Assembly (NCBI RefSeq): GCF_900108015.1 | Contig: NZ_FNVP01000007.1 | Coordinates: 62,001 to 126,000 of the forward strand | Origin: Flavobacterium urumqiense | Lineage (GTDB): Bacteria > Bacteroidota > Bacteroidia > Flavobacteriales > Flavobacteriaceae | Reading direction: 5' to 3' | DNA: 64,000 nt | Part shown: one piece after another, positions 8,532-17,803 of the stretch | Layout of the letters: each line of letters begins with the position of its first letter | Numbering within the stretch: the first letter of the stretch is position 1 | Notes under the pieces: generated by a model | Told to the model about the DNA's origin: nothing | Seen by the model: the letters and a program-made list of their open reading frames with translations, nothing else | Database searches by the model: none | Program-made: the position numbers and the translations under genes

Positions 8532-9815
8532 TTACAACCTGCCATCCACAGCATTACCCAAAACTCCTTTTACATCGTATAGTATGCTATTTGAATTTTT
8601 CAATGTTGAAAAATCCAAACTTAAAAAGCCAGTATGAGCTACACCCAGAACAATGGCATCAAACTTTGCATTAGGTATCGTATTTAGAGTAAGTAAGTTA
8701 TACTCTTTTTTAACAGCATCTGGATCAGCCATGGGATCGTAAATGGTTACGGTAATTCCATAATCCGTTAAAGCGGCAATGACATCTACAATTTTTGTGT
8801 TGCGAACATCAGGGCAGTTTTCTTTGAAAGTAATTCCAAGCATCAAGAGCGTGGCTCCATTTACTGAAATTCCTTTTTTTATCATTAGTTTCACGATTTG
8901 AGAAGCAACATATTCCCCCATACTATCATTCAATCGTCGCCCTGCCAAAATAATTTCAGGATGGTAGCCAAACTCTTGGGCACGTTGCGCCAAGTAATAC
9001 GGATCGACCCCAATGCAATGTCCACCCACTAATCCGGGTTTAAACGGCAGGAAATTCCATTTGGTACTCGCTGCTTCTAAAACAGCATGGGTATCAATAT
9101 TCATTAAATTAAAAATCTTGGCCAATTCGTTCACAAATGCAATATTGATATCGCGTTGTGAATTTTCAATTACTTTGGCGGCTTCAGCTACTTTTATAGA
9201 AGGGGCTAAATGCGTTCCGGCCGTAATAACACTTTTATATAAGTCATTTACTTTAATTCCTATCTCTGGAGTAGAACCCGAAGTTACTTTCAGAATTTTC
9301 TCTACCGTATGTTCTTTATCTCCGGGATTGATTCGCTCGGGGGAGTACCCTGCAAAGAAATCCACATTAAATTGTAGTCCGGAAACTCGTTCCAAAACAG
9401 GTACACATTCTTCCTCCGTGACACCTGGATAAACGGTAGATTCATAAATGACAATATCCCCTTTTTTCAAAACGGTTCCGATCGCTTCACTCGACCTATA
9501 TAAAGGAGTTAAATCAGGACGATTATTTTTATCAACAGGTGTTGGGACGGTTACGATGTAATAATTACATTCAGCAATATCCGCTAAAAGGCTGGTACAA
9601 TACAAACCAATAGCATCGCCGGGTTTATCGAGCAGTACTTTTTGCAATACAGCATCAGTTATCTCGAATGTCGTGTCAGTGCCCGTTTTCAATGAAGCAA
9701 CTCTGGATTGATTGATATCAAATCCTATAACAGCATGCTTGGTTGCAAATAACCGTGCTAATGGTAAACCCACATAACCCAGACCAATTACTGCTATTTT
9801 TAGATTGGAATTCAT
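8532..9815 (-). CDS. UDP-N-acetylhexosamine 6-dehydrogenase (TviB/WbpO-like)
   Basis: An NAD-dependent nucleotide-sugar dehydrogenase of 427 residues that oxidises C6 of a UDP-HexNAc to the uronate. The Rossmann loop is GLGYVG (11-16). The substrate-binding stretch FLPFKPGLVGGHCIGVDPYY holds the catalytic Cys267. The GTDTTFEI segment (45-52) resembles the Vi-antigen TviB/WbpO subgroup rather than UDP-glucose dehydrogenase. With the WbpP-like epimerase at 14.3 kb it could supply UDP-GalNAcA; this pairing is inferred. Its last eight residues (GNAVDGRL) and stop codon are encoded by a sequence that recurs six times in the tandem array downstream. Confidence 0.92.
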   Translation of the reverse strand: MNSNLKIAVIGLGYVGLPLARLFATKHAVIGFDINQSRVASLKTGTDTTFEITDAVLQKVLLDKPGDAIGLYCTSLLADIAECNYYIVTVPTPVDKNNRPDLTPLYRSSEAIGTVLKKGDIVIYESTVYPGVTEEECVPVLERVSGLQFNVDFFAGYSPERINPGDKEHTVEKILKVTSGSTPEIGIKVNDLYKSVITAGTHLAPSIKVAEAAKVIENSQRDINIAFVNELAKIFNLMNIDTHAVLEAASTKWNFLPFKPGLVGGHCIGVDPYYLAQRAQEFGYHPEIILAGRRLNDSMGEYVASQIVKLMIKKGISVNGATLLMLGITFKENCPDVRNTKIVDVIAALTDYGITVTIYDPMADPDAVKKEYNLLTLNTIPNAKFDAIVLGVAHTGFLSLDFSTLKNSNSILYDVKGVLGNAVDGRL

Positions 9816-9913
9816 TTTTTAAACAATTTTAATTAACAATTGTTAACTTTAAGCCACTGCTTCGCATCTCAAACTCACAAGGAATGAGCCGAAAACAAGA
9901 TAATTTAAGATCG

Positions 9914-9921
9914 CAAATATA
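9914..9921 (-). promoter_or_regulatory. TAnnTTTG promoter box for the dehydrogenase gene
   Basis: The minus strand reads TATATTTG, matching the flavobacterial -7 consensus, about 100 bp before the ATG at 9815. No clear TTG box is found at the expected distance. Together with the terminator upstream, it suggests the gene starts its own transcript. Confidence 0.5.
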
Positions 9922-10051
9922 GTTACAATATGCCGGTTTTTTTGCCACTATTTACTTCTCGAAATCCTAAAACAATTTCAAAGAAAAAAAATAAAATACA
10001 ATTTGTTGACAATCAGTACACAACAGAAAAAAAATCATTTGCTTTTTAAAA

Positions 10052-10075
10052 AAAATCACCTGATTAGGTGATTTT
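10052..10075 (-). terminator. rho-independent terminator
   Basis: A perfect 10-bp stem AAAATCACCT/AGGTGATTTT with a four-base GATT loop. On the minus strand a T-rich run follows the stem directly, so it should end transcripts coming from rfbB. Confidence 0.75.
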
Positions 10076-10396
10076 AAAATTTAAATAAACAAGCTCTAAA
10101 TAATGTCTTTACCTAACAGTTTGTAGGAACCAAGCGCTGAAATATGCCGTTAGGTGCGCAATAGTAGGTGACAAGAAGAATCGCGACAAATTAGCTGCGC
10201 CATAGTTCAGCAACATGGATTATTTTGTTATGCACTTACAGCACTTTATCGACTTTAATTCCTAATAACTACTGGCTATTTAATAACTACTATTACAAAA
10301 AATAATTTTCTACTCTGAATTCGGAATAACAATTACCCTTTAGGTGTAATTAGTTTTTAATAATAGTTTTTAATCAATTCGAGCGATTTTCGACAG

Positions 10397-10452
10397 AAAA
10401 TTGTATCGAGAACAGAAAAATTATTAATAAAAACGGTTCTCGATACAATTTT
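10397..10452. terminator. 17-bp perfect inverted repeat downstream of rfbB
   Basis: The arms 10397-10413 (AAAATTGTATCGAGAAC) and 10436-10452 are exact reverse complements, separated by 22 bp. It lies 75 bp past the rfbB stop. The long loop is unusual for an intrinsic terminator, so a processing site or protein-binding site is also possible. Confidence 0.5.
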
Positions 10453-10526
10453 TGTTCCGTTCTAATTCACAAAAAACACTTGAACTGCCGTTTTTATTAG
10501 ATACACCCAACGTGTTAGCAACAGAA

Positions 10527-11576
10527 TTATTTTACATATTGCTTTTTGTAATAATCAGCATATTCGCCGGAGGTAACGTTGTGTAACCAATCGGGATTAT
10601 TCAAATACCAATTCACCGTGATTTCCAACCCCTGCTCAAAAGTCACCGAAGGTTTCCAACCAAGTTCTGCGTTTATTTTATTTGCATCAATAGCATAACG
10701 TAAATCATGTCCTGGCCTGTCTTTTACGTAAGTAATTAACTCCGCCGATTTACCGGCTACTCTACCCAATTTATTATCCATAATGGAACATAACAGTTGC
10801 ACTAAGTCAATATTTTTCCACTCATTAAAACCGCCAATATTGTAGGTTTCATGATTTATTCCTTCATGAAAAACTAAATCTATTGCTATGGCATGGTCTA
10901 CAACAAATAACCAATCGCGAGTATAATTACCATCACCATAAACGGGCAGTGGTTTATTAGTAATAATGTTGTTTATGAACAACGGAATCAATTTTTCAGG
11001 AAAATGATTTGGACCATAATTATTAGAACAATTCGTCAGTACATAGGGCAAGTCGTATGTTTCTCCATAGGCTCTGACAAAATGATCCGAACTCGCCTTA
11101 GAAGCAGAGTAAGGAGAATTAGGGTCGTAAGGCGTGGTTTCTGTAAATAATCCCTCCGCTCCCAGAGAGCCATATACCTCATCAGTGCTGATATGATAGA
11201 ATCGTTTCCCTTCAGGGTTTTTAGCCCATAGCTTTCTGGCTGCGTTCAGCAAATTAACAGTTCCTATCACATTCGTCTTGACAAATGCCATAGGATCTTC
11301 GATGGAACGGTCCACATGAGATTCAGCAGCAAGATGGATCACTCCGTCAAACTGGTGTTTTTCAAACAAATTAGTAATAAAACTTTCATCGGTAATATCC
11401 CCTTTTATAAAAGTATAATTAGCGGCCTTTTCAATATCGGCAAGATTTTCTAAGTTACCGGCATATGTAAGTGCATCGAGGTTATAGATTTGATATTCGC
11501 TATATTTAGCAACAAAAAGTCTCACCACATGAGAACCAATAAATCCGGCTCCTCCGGTTATTAATATTTTTTTCAT
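10527..11576 (-). CDS. rfbB: dTDP-glucose 4,6-dehydratase
   Basis: A 349-residue extended SDR that converts dTDP-glucose to dTDP-4-keto-6-deoxyglucose. GGAGFIG (8-14) binds NAD, and HLAAESHVDRSI (81-92) is the RmlB substrate signature. The catalytic residues are TDE (131-133), Y156 and K160 (YSASK). RmlA, RmlC and RmlD are not in the window, so the final dTDP sugar cannot be stated; the missing genes may lie past position 1. Large repeat-bearing gaps flank it on both sides (540 bp upstream, 711 bp downstream), so it may be a separately acquired cassette within the locus. Confidence 0.96.
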   Translation of the reverse strand: MKKILITGGAGFIGSHVVRLFVAKYSEYQIYNLDALTYAGNLENLADIEKAANYTFIKGDITDESFITNLFEKHQFDGVIHLAAESHVDRSIEDPMAFVKTNVIGTVNLLNAARKLWAKNPEGKRFYHISTDEVYGSLGAEGLFTETTPYDPNSPYSASKASSDHFVRAYGETYDLPYVLTNCSNNYGPNHFPEKLIPLFINNIITNKPLPVYGDGNYTRDWLFVVDHAIAIDLVFHEGINHETYNIGGFNEWKNIDLVQLLCSIMDNKLGRVAGKSAELITYVKDRPGHDLRYAIDANKINAELGWKPSVTFEQGLEITVNWYLNNPDWLHNVTSGEYADYYKKQYVK

Positions 11577-12118
11577 CTTATTTCTATATTTTATTATCTC
11601 GTTGGGTAATTATTAAAAAACGCCTATATGAGTCTAATTTTTTTACAAAAAAAACAATATAAAATGACATTTTGTGTTGTTTTTTAATTGTAAAGCAAAT
11701 TGCTGTTATTTCCGAGGTTTAACTGTCCTTAACTTATACAGCCGAGCGTCAAATGTTTGAAGAATACGTAAAAAGAAAAGCTGTTTGAGAGTAGCGAAAT
11801 CGAAGATTCGTGAATACAAATTAAAATATGAGCGCATGAACAATTCTTTTCTTTTAGTGTTCGAAAACTAATTTGACCGCCGAGAGAGTAAAGACTTGAT
11901 TTTTTGTTCCTTTTTTGATTAAACAAAAAAGAAAATTAGTAAGTCATAATTTCTTACATTGAAAAAAAAACGTCAATGGTAATCGGATCACATGTGACCC
12001 GATAAACCCGGCTACACTGGTAACTACTATTATTTCATTTAATTTTTTTATGAATAACGAAATTCCCTGAACGCCATCTTCCCGTACTACCGTTATTTAA
12101 AATAGCAGCCCACTGCAT
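11577..12118. other. 542-bp gap with degenerate intergenic repeat
   Basis: Around 11729-11940 there are 'gaaatcgaagattcgtg', as in copy B near 5087, and 'gacttgattttttgttcc' followed by a CCTTTTTTG/ACAAAAAAG hairpin. The latter corresponds to the tail of the 4684 and 5194 elements. It is therefore a decayed member of that family. It lies directly after the antiterminator gene. No credible CDS is seen. Confidence 0.6.
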
Positions 12119-12586
12119 TTATTTATGTTTCATTTTCAAAACACATCCTAAGGTTTCCAAAACCAGAATATAATGTGTTTTATTTACTTCTTGAACAATT
12201 GCTTTCTGTTTCGAAAATGGTCCGGACTCCACTTCAATAGAATCACCAACCTGAACTGTAGTTAGCGATACGTCATATGCATCTGGGGTATGAAGCCACT
12301 GTTTTATAACGTCAATCTCTTCCTCTTTCACAATTGCCGGTTTTCCCAACCAAAACAAATACCGCACAGCACCTGCGGAATTAAATACTAAATTCCTATC
12401 TGACTCCGCCAGGTGGACAAAGACATAAGAATTAAATAAAGGAACCTCTATTTTTTTCTTCCTGTCCGACCATTGTCTTGTTACCGTAATCAAAGGGCAA
12501 TAGCATTCGATTCCAATTTTTTCTAATTGCTCTGCTACTTTTCTCTCCCATTTGGGTTTAGTATAGACTACATACCAATTCATCAT
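12119..12586 (-). CDS. NusG-family transcription antiterminator (UpxY/RfaH-like)
   Basis: A 155-residue NusG paralogue. The NGN domain spans about residues 3-97, with WYVVYTKPKWERKVAEQL at the start and NSYVFVHL in the core. A KOW domain begins near VGDSIEVESGPFSKQ (113-126). It is far shorter than housekeeping NusG of many bacteria, and its location inside a polysaccharide cluster matches UpxY proteins of Bacteroides. Those stop early termination in the 5' leaders of capsule operons. Here it is the fifth gene of the cluster rather than the first, 85 bp after ugd, and is followed by a long repeat-filled gap, so it may act on the genes downstream. Target sequences are unknown. Confidence 0.9.
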   Translation of the reverse strand: MMNWYVVYTKPKWERKVAEQLEKIGIECYCPLITVTRQWSDRKKKIEVPLFNSYVFVHLAESDRNLVFNSAGAVRYLFWLGKPAIVKEEEIDVIKQWLHTPDAYDVSLTTVQVGDSIEVESGPFSKQKAIVQEVNKTHYILVLETLGCVLKMKHK

Positions 12587-12671
12587 GCGTTTTATATTGA
12601 AATATTTTTTTTACCTGTTGGATATGATTCATTTTTAGTGATTTCCTTCAAAAGAATCACACTACATTTAT

Positions 12672-14063
12672 TTAGGAACCAATGCCCTGATATACAAAAC
12701 CAATAGCTTCTAAAGCTGGACCATTCAATACGTTTCTTCCATCAAATACAAAAGCGGGCTTTTGCATCGAATCATATATTTTCTGCCAGTCATATTGAAT
12801 AAATTCATCCCATTCCGTAAGCACTGCTATGGCATGGGAATTTGCGCAAGCATCATAAGGAGTATCAAAAGACAACACGCTATCTGCATTAGCTGAAGCC
12901 GTTCTTGTCTCTAAATAATCTAAATCTGCCAGTACTTTTTTTCTGGATACTTTAGGGTCGTAAACCGCAATTTTGGCGTTTTCGTTGATCAAATCATCCG
13001 CAACATAAATTGCCGCCGATTCCCGGGTATCATTCGTATCTTTTTTGAAAGCCCATCCAAAAAAGGTAATTTTTTTATCGGAAACAGTGTTGTATAACGT
13101 TTGTACTATATTGTTAGAAAAACGTCTTTTTTGATGATCATTCATAATAATCACTTGTTCCCAATAATCAGCTACTTCATTTAATCCATAGGATTTTGCT
13201 ATATAAACTAAATTCAGGATGTCTTTTTGGAAACAAGAACCTCCAAATCCTACCGAAGCTTTCAGGAATTTTGATCCAATTCTACTGTCCATCCCGATGG
13301 CTTTTGCTACTTCATTTACATCTGCTCCCGTTTTTTCACAAAGCTCAGACACCGCATTGATAGAAGAAATCCTTTGGGCCAGAAAAGCATTTGCGGTCAA
13401 TTTTGACAATTCCGAGGACCAAACATTCGTAGTTAATATTTTAACAGCAGGTACCCAATTGGAATAAACTTCAACTAAGGCCTCAATCGCTTTTTGCCCT
13501 TCTGAAGAACTATCTCCTCCAATTAAAATCCGGTCTGGATTTAATAAATCCTGAACAGCGGTCCCTTCCGCAAGAAACTCAGGATTGGAAAGAATTTGAA
13601 ACTGAACTCCATTCCCGGTATTATCCAAAATACTTTTGATTGCCTCCGCTGTTCGTACCGGCAGTGTTGACTTCTCCACCACTATTTTGTTGTCTTTCGC
13701 TACTCTGGCAATTTGTCTGGCACACAATTCAATATATTTTAAATCTGCTGCCATCCCTTTTCCTTTTCCATAAGTTTTGGTAGGCGTATTAACCGAAATA
13801 AAAATGATTTGGGCTTCATCAATCGCTTTTTCAACATCCGTAGAGAAAAATAGATTCCTTCCTCTGGCTTCCAATACAATCTTATCTAAACCCGGCTCAT
13901 AAATAGGAATATTATTAATATTCTCATCGTTCCAAGCCGCAATGCGTTCTTCATTTAAATCAACAACGGTTACTTGAATCTCTGGACATTTTTGTGCAAT
14001 AACTGCCATGGTTGGACCTCCAACATATCCAGCCCCTATGCAACATATTTTAGTAATTTTCAT
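12672..14063 (-). CDS. ugd: UDP-glucose 6-dehydrogenase, animal-like long form
   Basis: It oxidises UDP-glucose to UDP-glucuronate with two NAD. At 463 residues it is longer than most bacterial Ugd proteins and reads very like metazoan [18 protein letters not shown] (5-18), [10 protein letters not shown] (90-99), [11 protein letters not shown] (158-168) and [13 protein letters not shown] with Cys277 as the catalytic nucleophile. FAFKKD-type and DPKV motifs are also present in the C-terminal domain (here [14 protein letters not shown] and YDPKV). Similar long forms are known to occur in Bacteroidota, so this is not by itself proof of recent transfer. It sits between the WbpP-like epimerase (248 bp upstream) and the antiterminator gene. 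Confidence 0.95.
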   Translation of the reverse strand: MKITKICCIGAGYVGGPTMAVIAQKCPEIQVTVVDLNEERIAAWNDENINNIPIYEPGLDKIVLEARGRNLFFSTDVEKAIDEAQIIFISVNTPTKTYGKGKGMAADLKYIELCARQIARVAKDNKIVVEKSTLPVRTAEAIKSILDNTGNGVQFQILSNPEFLAEGTAVQDLLNPDRILIGGDSSSEGQKAIEALVEVYSNWVPAVKILTTNVWSSELSKLTANAFLAQRISSINAVSELCEKTGADVNEVAKAIGMDSRIGSKFLKASVGFGGSCFQKDILNLVYIAKSYGLNEVADYWEQVIIMNDHQKRRFSNNIVQTLYNTVSDKKITFFGWAFKKDTNDTRESAAIYVADDLINENAKIAVYDPKVSRKKVLADLDYLETRTASANADSVLSFDTPYDACANSHAIAVLTEWDEFIQYDWQKIYDSMQKPAFVFDGRNVLNGPALEAIGFVYQGIGS

Positions 14064-14311
14064 TTCTTCAATTTTGTTTTCCCTTTCCTTCGTTCTCTCT
14101 TCTATTTATTTTCAAATAACGGAAATATATTTTATTCTCTGTTTTAAAAGTTCAATATTCAATGTTCACTATCACTATTTAGGTAAGGAAATAGCTCTCG
14201 GTTATCATATCTTTCTGCAGTATTCTTTTTCAGCTCCACCATTTAGTAAAAATTTAAACTAATTTAAAACCCGTCCAGAAACAATTAACCACTTAAACTA
14301 TTATCCCATAA

Positions 14312-15295
14312 CTAACGCAGATTATTCCAATACCAATCTACTGCTTCTTTTAATCCTTCCTGCAACGAATAATGTGGATCATACCCCAATAATTCTTTTG
14401 CTTTGGCAATACTCGCTAAAGAATGAGGAATATCTCCCGCTCTGTTAGGTCCATATACTATTTCAACATTGGCAATTCTTTCGTCATACTTAGCTAAGAA
14501 TTCCTTCAAATAACCTACTAAATCATTTAATGTATTCCTATCTCCATAAGCCGTATTATAAATGGTATTCACCGCTGCTGTATTCGTTGTTGACATGGCC
14601 AAATCATTCATTTGAATCACATTATCAATATAAGTAAAATCGCGGGAATAATTCCCATCACCATTAATTTGGGGGCTTTCCAATTGCATTAATTGCATTA
14701 CAAATTTTGGAATGACAGCTGCATAGGCTCCATTCGGATCTTGCTTTCGTCCAAAAACATTAAAATAACGCAGACCAATAGTTTCCATTCCATACGATCT
14801 ACTAAAAATCTCTGCATACAACTCATTTACGTATTTTGTGATTGCATAAGGAGAAAGTGGCTTTCCAATCACTTCTTCAACTTTTGGCAATCCAACTGAA
14901 TCTCCATATGTAGAGGAACTTGCAGCATATATAAAACGTTTCACATTGGCATCTCGAGAAGCAACAAGCATGTTCAAAAAACCAGAGACATTTACATCGT
15001 TAGTAGTAATTGGATCATTAATGGAACGAGGTACAGATCCCAAAGCTGCTTGATGCAAAACATAATCAACTCCCTTTACTGCATTTTGGCAATCGGTAAC
15101 ATTACGTATGTCTCCTTCAATTAAAAGAAAATTTGCATTATTAATAAAGTCTTTAAGATTGTGTCGGTATCCTGTTGCAAAATTATCAAAGCAAACCACC
15201 CTATCCCCCTTTGACAAAAAATATTCACACAGATTAGACCCTATAAATCCTGCTCCACCTGTAATTAATATCGTGTTTTTTGTATCCTTTTCCAT
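14312..15295 (-). CDS. UDP-N-acetylglucosamine 4-epimerase (WbpP/TviC-like)
   Basis: A 327-residue extended SDR. The NAD loop is GGAGFIG (13-19), and the catalytic set is SSST (126-129), Y150 and K154 (YAITK). AALGSVPRSINDP (83-95) and NRAGDIPHSLASI near the C-terminus are typical of WbpP/TviC enzymes, which interconvert UDP-GlcNAc and UDP-GalNAc and their uronates. This fits the TviB/WbpO-like dehydrogenase at 8.5 kb as pathway partner, though the two genes are not adjacent. It starts 24 bp after the wzc stop, so it is almost surely in the same transcript as the wza-wzc export genes. Confidence 0.92.
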   Translation of the reverse strand: MEKDTKNTILITGGAGFIGSNLCEYFLSKGDRVVCFDNFATGYRHNLKDFINNANFLLIEGDIRNVTDCQNAVKGVDYVLHQAALGSVPRSINDPITTNDVNVSGFLNMLVASRDANVKRFIYAASSSTYGDSVGLPKVEEVIGKPLSPYAITKYVNELYAEIFSRSYGMETIGLRYFNVFGRKQDPNGAYAAVIPKFVMQLMQLESPQINGDGNYSRDFTYIDNVIQMNDLAMSTTNTAAVNTIYNTAYGDRNTLNDLVGYLKEFLAKYDERIANVEIVYGPNRAGDIPHSLASIAKAKELLGYDPHYSLQEGLKEAVDWYWNNLR

Positions 15296-15319
15296 CTTTT
15301 GTTACTTTTAAAAATCCAG

Positions 15320-17788
15320 TTATTTAGATACCTTTGGACGTACTATTTTAATTATTTTTTGATAGAGATTTTTTGGTCTTTCCTCTTCATGATATCCATT
15401 TGAATACGTACCATATCCATAACCGTATCCGTAACCGTACCCATAGCCAGCACCATATTTAGCTTTGTTCTCAAACCCATTCAAAATAATACTGGTATTG
15501 TTTAACTCTCCGCGTTTAACTCTATTGTTTAACAGCGTAATCATTTCTTTTTTAGTAAAATTCTGCCTTACAATATATAATGTTACATCGCAATATTGTG
15601 CTAATTCTAATGTATCAGACACCAATCCGACAGGAGGTGTGTCTAAAATAATATAATCGTATTTTTTCTTTAATTCATCCATTAAATCCTTCATTCTTTC
15701 ATTCATAATCATCTCAGCCGGATTTGGAGGAACTGGTCCTGAAAGAATAACATCCAGAAAAGGTATTTGAGTAGGATTTATAATTTCGTCAACCGTTTTT
15801 TGGTTAATTAGATAATTCACAACACCTACCTCATTAGTTAAATTAAATTCAGTAAAAAGTTTAGGCTTTCTTAAATCAAGACCAATGACAACTGTCTTTT
15901 TCCCGCTAAGTGCAAATACTGTTGCGATATTTATAGAGCAAAATGTTTTTCCTTCACCACTCACCGAGGATGTAATCATAAGTGTCTTGGCTCCATCTAA
16001 ATGTTGTTGTTTATATAAAAACTGAAGCGAAGAACGAACGGCTCTAAAAGATTCTGATAAAGCAGACTTTGGTTTGTCAAATACTGCAAGATTAGTACTG
16101 TCTTTATTTAATCCAATGACTCCAATCAATGGAATTTTTGTTAATTTACTTATATCCTCTGTATTTTGGATAGAATTGTTGATAAAGAAAATTATAAATA
16201 CAAAAAGCAATGGAAAGAGTATTCCCAGGAATAATGCCAAAACATAATTAACCGACGTTTTTGGACCTAAAAGTCCTCCACCAATGTCTTTTGCTGGATC
16301 AATAAAATGAATATCGGATAAATTAGCGGCTTTAACAATGTCCGCTTCACTTCTTTTTTGAAGAAAAGTGCTATAAATATTATCGCTTAAATCATATTTT
16401 CTTTTAATCTTGATTAACTCTTGCTGATCTTCCGGAAGTTGCTTAATAGTACTTTCGGTTTCGTTAATTTTACTGCTGACCACTGCTAAATCACCTTGCA
16501 AAGAAGCTTTGGCTGTAGATATATTTTCTAACAATACTTTTTTGACGGCCTCCATTTGATTGTCAAAATCTTTAAATATCTTATCGCTTTTCACTGCATA
16601 GGCCATCTCAGATCTTTGGGCAGAAAGTCCAATCAATTTTGAGACATTCATTACAACATTTGGGTCATCAATACCTGCTACCGATGGTGCCGGAAGTTTA
16701 GAATAATCAACGCTGTTTCTTAAATATGATTTTAAAGAATTGTAATACGCCATTTTACGTGTTACCTCGTCTTTCTTGACATCAAATTCTAGAATCTTAT
16801 CTGAAAATTTTGCGCCCCCAGCTTCGACATCATATATATTTTTGTCTTTTCTAAAAATTTTCAACTCATTTCCAGTTTCCTTAAGTTGAGATTCCATAGC
16901 CACTAAAGTACTGTCAATAAACGCAATCGTATTAGTTGCAAATTGATTTTTACTGTCTAGTTGTCTTTTTATAAGCATTTTTACAGTCGCATTTAAATAC
17001 TCGACCATTCTTGCTTTATTGGGTCCTTGCATCCCTAAAGTAATTATTGAACCTCCTTTTTCATCTGACCGAACATTTATTCCTCTGTAAGCGGAAACAG
17101 TGCCATCAAAATCATTAAACTGCACAAAATATTCGTTTCCTTTATAAAAGCCAGGATTGTCCTTTATTTGTAATTTCCAATTTAAAAAAGGTAATGAGAC
17201 TTGTTCCCCTACCTTATATGTTTTTACAAAATCTCCCTGTTCAACCGCTGTGTTACTAGATGAATTATTTAAATATGTTAGTAAAGAAACATTTTGGCTT
17301 GCAAATGGAATTCTAATCTCATACACATTTTCGCTTAGAAATTTAATACCAATGAGATTTCCTGCTATTTGACCTTTAGATTTATCGATATTTACATAAA
17401 AAGGAACTGCACCATAGGCATCCTCCAAATTATATTTTCCTTGAACCAGGTAACTAATATAATATTGTAATTTATCAACAACTAATTCATTATGCGATCT
17501 GGATTGCAAAGTAGTGGAAATAGTTTGAACCTGATCTGAAGTTCCGCCCCAGTTAAATACCAGACTGGTCGTGGAGGTAAAAAGTGGATTTGTTTCTTCT
17601 TTAACGGAAATAAGTGTTTCCATCCCATAAATTTTTTCTTTACGGATATTAACTTGATAAGCGATTGTAAAGGTGATTAAAAGACTGATTAAAAACCATT
17701 TCCAATAACTCCCAATTTTTATTAAAAATCCTTTAAAGTCAAAACTTACTTGGTCTTCAAAAATTGAAAAATCTTTTATATCTAGCAT
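15320..17788 (-). CDS. Wzc-type polysaccharide copolymerase with tyrosine autokinase
   Basis: An 822-residue inner-membrane protein that controls chain length and links synthesis to export. A Wzz domain with one membrane helix (about 31-47) leads into a large periplasmic part with coiled-coil stretches (about 290-470). A second helix follows at 514-537. The cytoplasmic BY-kinase has Walker A SGEGKT (610-615, K614), Walker A' GLDLRK (636-641) and Walker B IILDTPP (713-719). The C-terminal tail is a striking run of alternating Gly-Tyr (about 781-793) plus Tyr at 778, 795, 799 and 809, the expected autophosphorylation cluster. It starts 15 bp after the Wza-like gene. Regulation by tail phosphorylation is inferred from the family. 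Confidence 0.95.
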   Translation of the reverse strand: MLDIKDFSIFEDQVSFDFKGFLIKIGSYWKWFLISLLITFTIAYQVNIRKEKIYGMETLISVKEETNPLFTSTTSLVFNWGGTSDQVQTISTTLQSRSHNELVVDKLQYYISYLVQGKYNLEDAYGAVPFYVNIDKSKGQIAGNLIGIKFLSENVYEIRIPFASQNVSLLTYLNNSSSNTAVEQGDFVKTYKVGEQVSLPFLNWKLQIKDNPGFYKGNEYFVQFNDFDGTVSAYRGINVRSDEKGGSIITLGMQGPNKARMVEYLNATVKMLIKRQLDSKNQFATNTIAFIDSTLVAMESQLKETGNELKIFRKDKNIYDVEAGGAKFSDKILEFDVKKDEVTRKMAYYNSLKSYLRNSVDYSKLPAPSVAGIDDPNVVMNVSKLIGLSAQRSEMAYAVKSDKIFKDFDNQMEAVKKVLLENISTAKASLQGDLAVVSSKINETESTIKQLPEDQQELIKIKRKYDLSDNIYSTFLQKRSEADIVKAANLSDIHFIDPAKDIGGGLLGPKTSVNYVLALFLGILFPLLFVFIIFFINNSIQNTEDISKLTKIPLIGVIGLNKDSTNLAVFDKPKSALSESFRAVRSSLQFLYKQQHLDGAKTLMITSSVSGEGKTFCSINIATVFALSGKKTVVIGLDLRKPKLFTEFNLTNEVGVVNYLINQKTVDEIINPTQIPFLDVILSGPVPPNPAEMIMNERMKDLMDELKKKYDYIILDTPPVGLVSDTLELAQYCDVTLYIVRQNFTKKEMITLLNNRVKRGELNNTSIILNGFENKAKYGAGYGYGYGYGYGYGTYSNGYHEEERPKNLYQKIIKIVRPKVSK

Positions 17789-17803
17789 TTTTTGAGATGT
17801 ATT

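Larger units (their letters stand above)
9816..10526. other. 711-bp gap between rfbB and the dehydrogenase
   Basis: It holds a promoter-like box at 9914, a terminator hairpin at 10052 and a 17-bp inverted repeat at 10397. Around 10121-10200 is a stretch with 'aaccaagcgctgaaat' that faintly resembles the 'agcgctgg' part of the 4.6-5.4 kb repeats. I see no credible gene. Confidence 0.7.

Noticed and set aside
11729..11926. Minus-strand frame of 65 codons after the antiterminator gene
   Set aside because: The sequence is a decayed intergenic repeat with hairpin tail; no conserved protein features.
14008..14262. Plus-strand frame of 84 codons in the ugd upstream gap
   Set aside because: It begins within ugd on the opposite strand and runs into low-complexity A/T-rich sequence, with no homology that I recognise.
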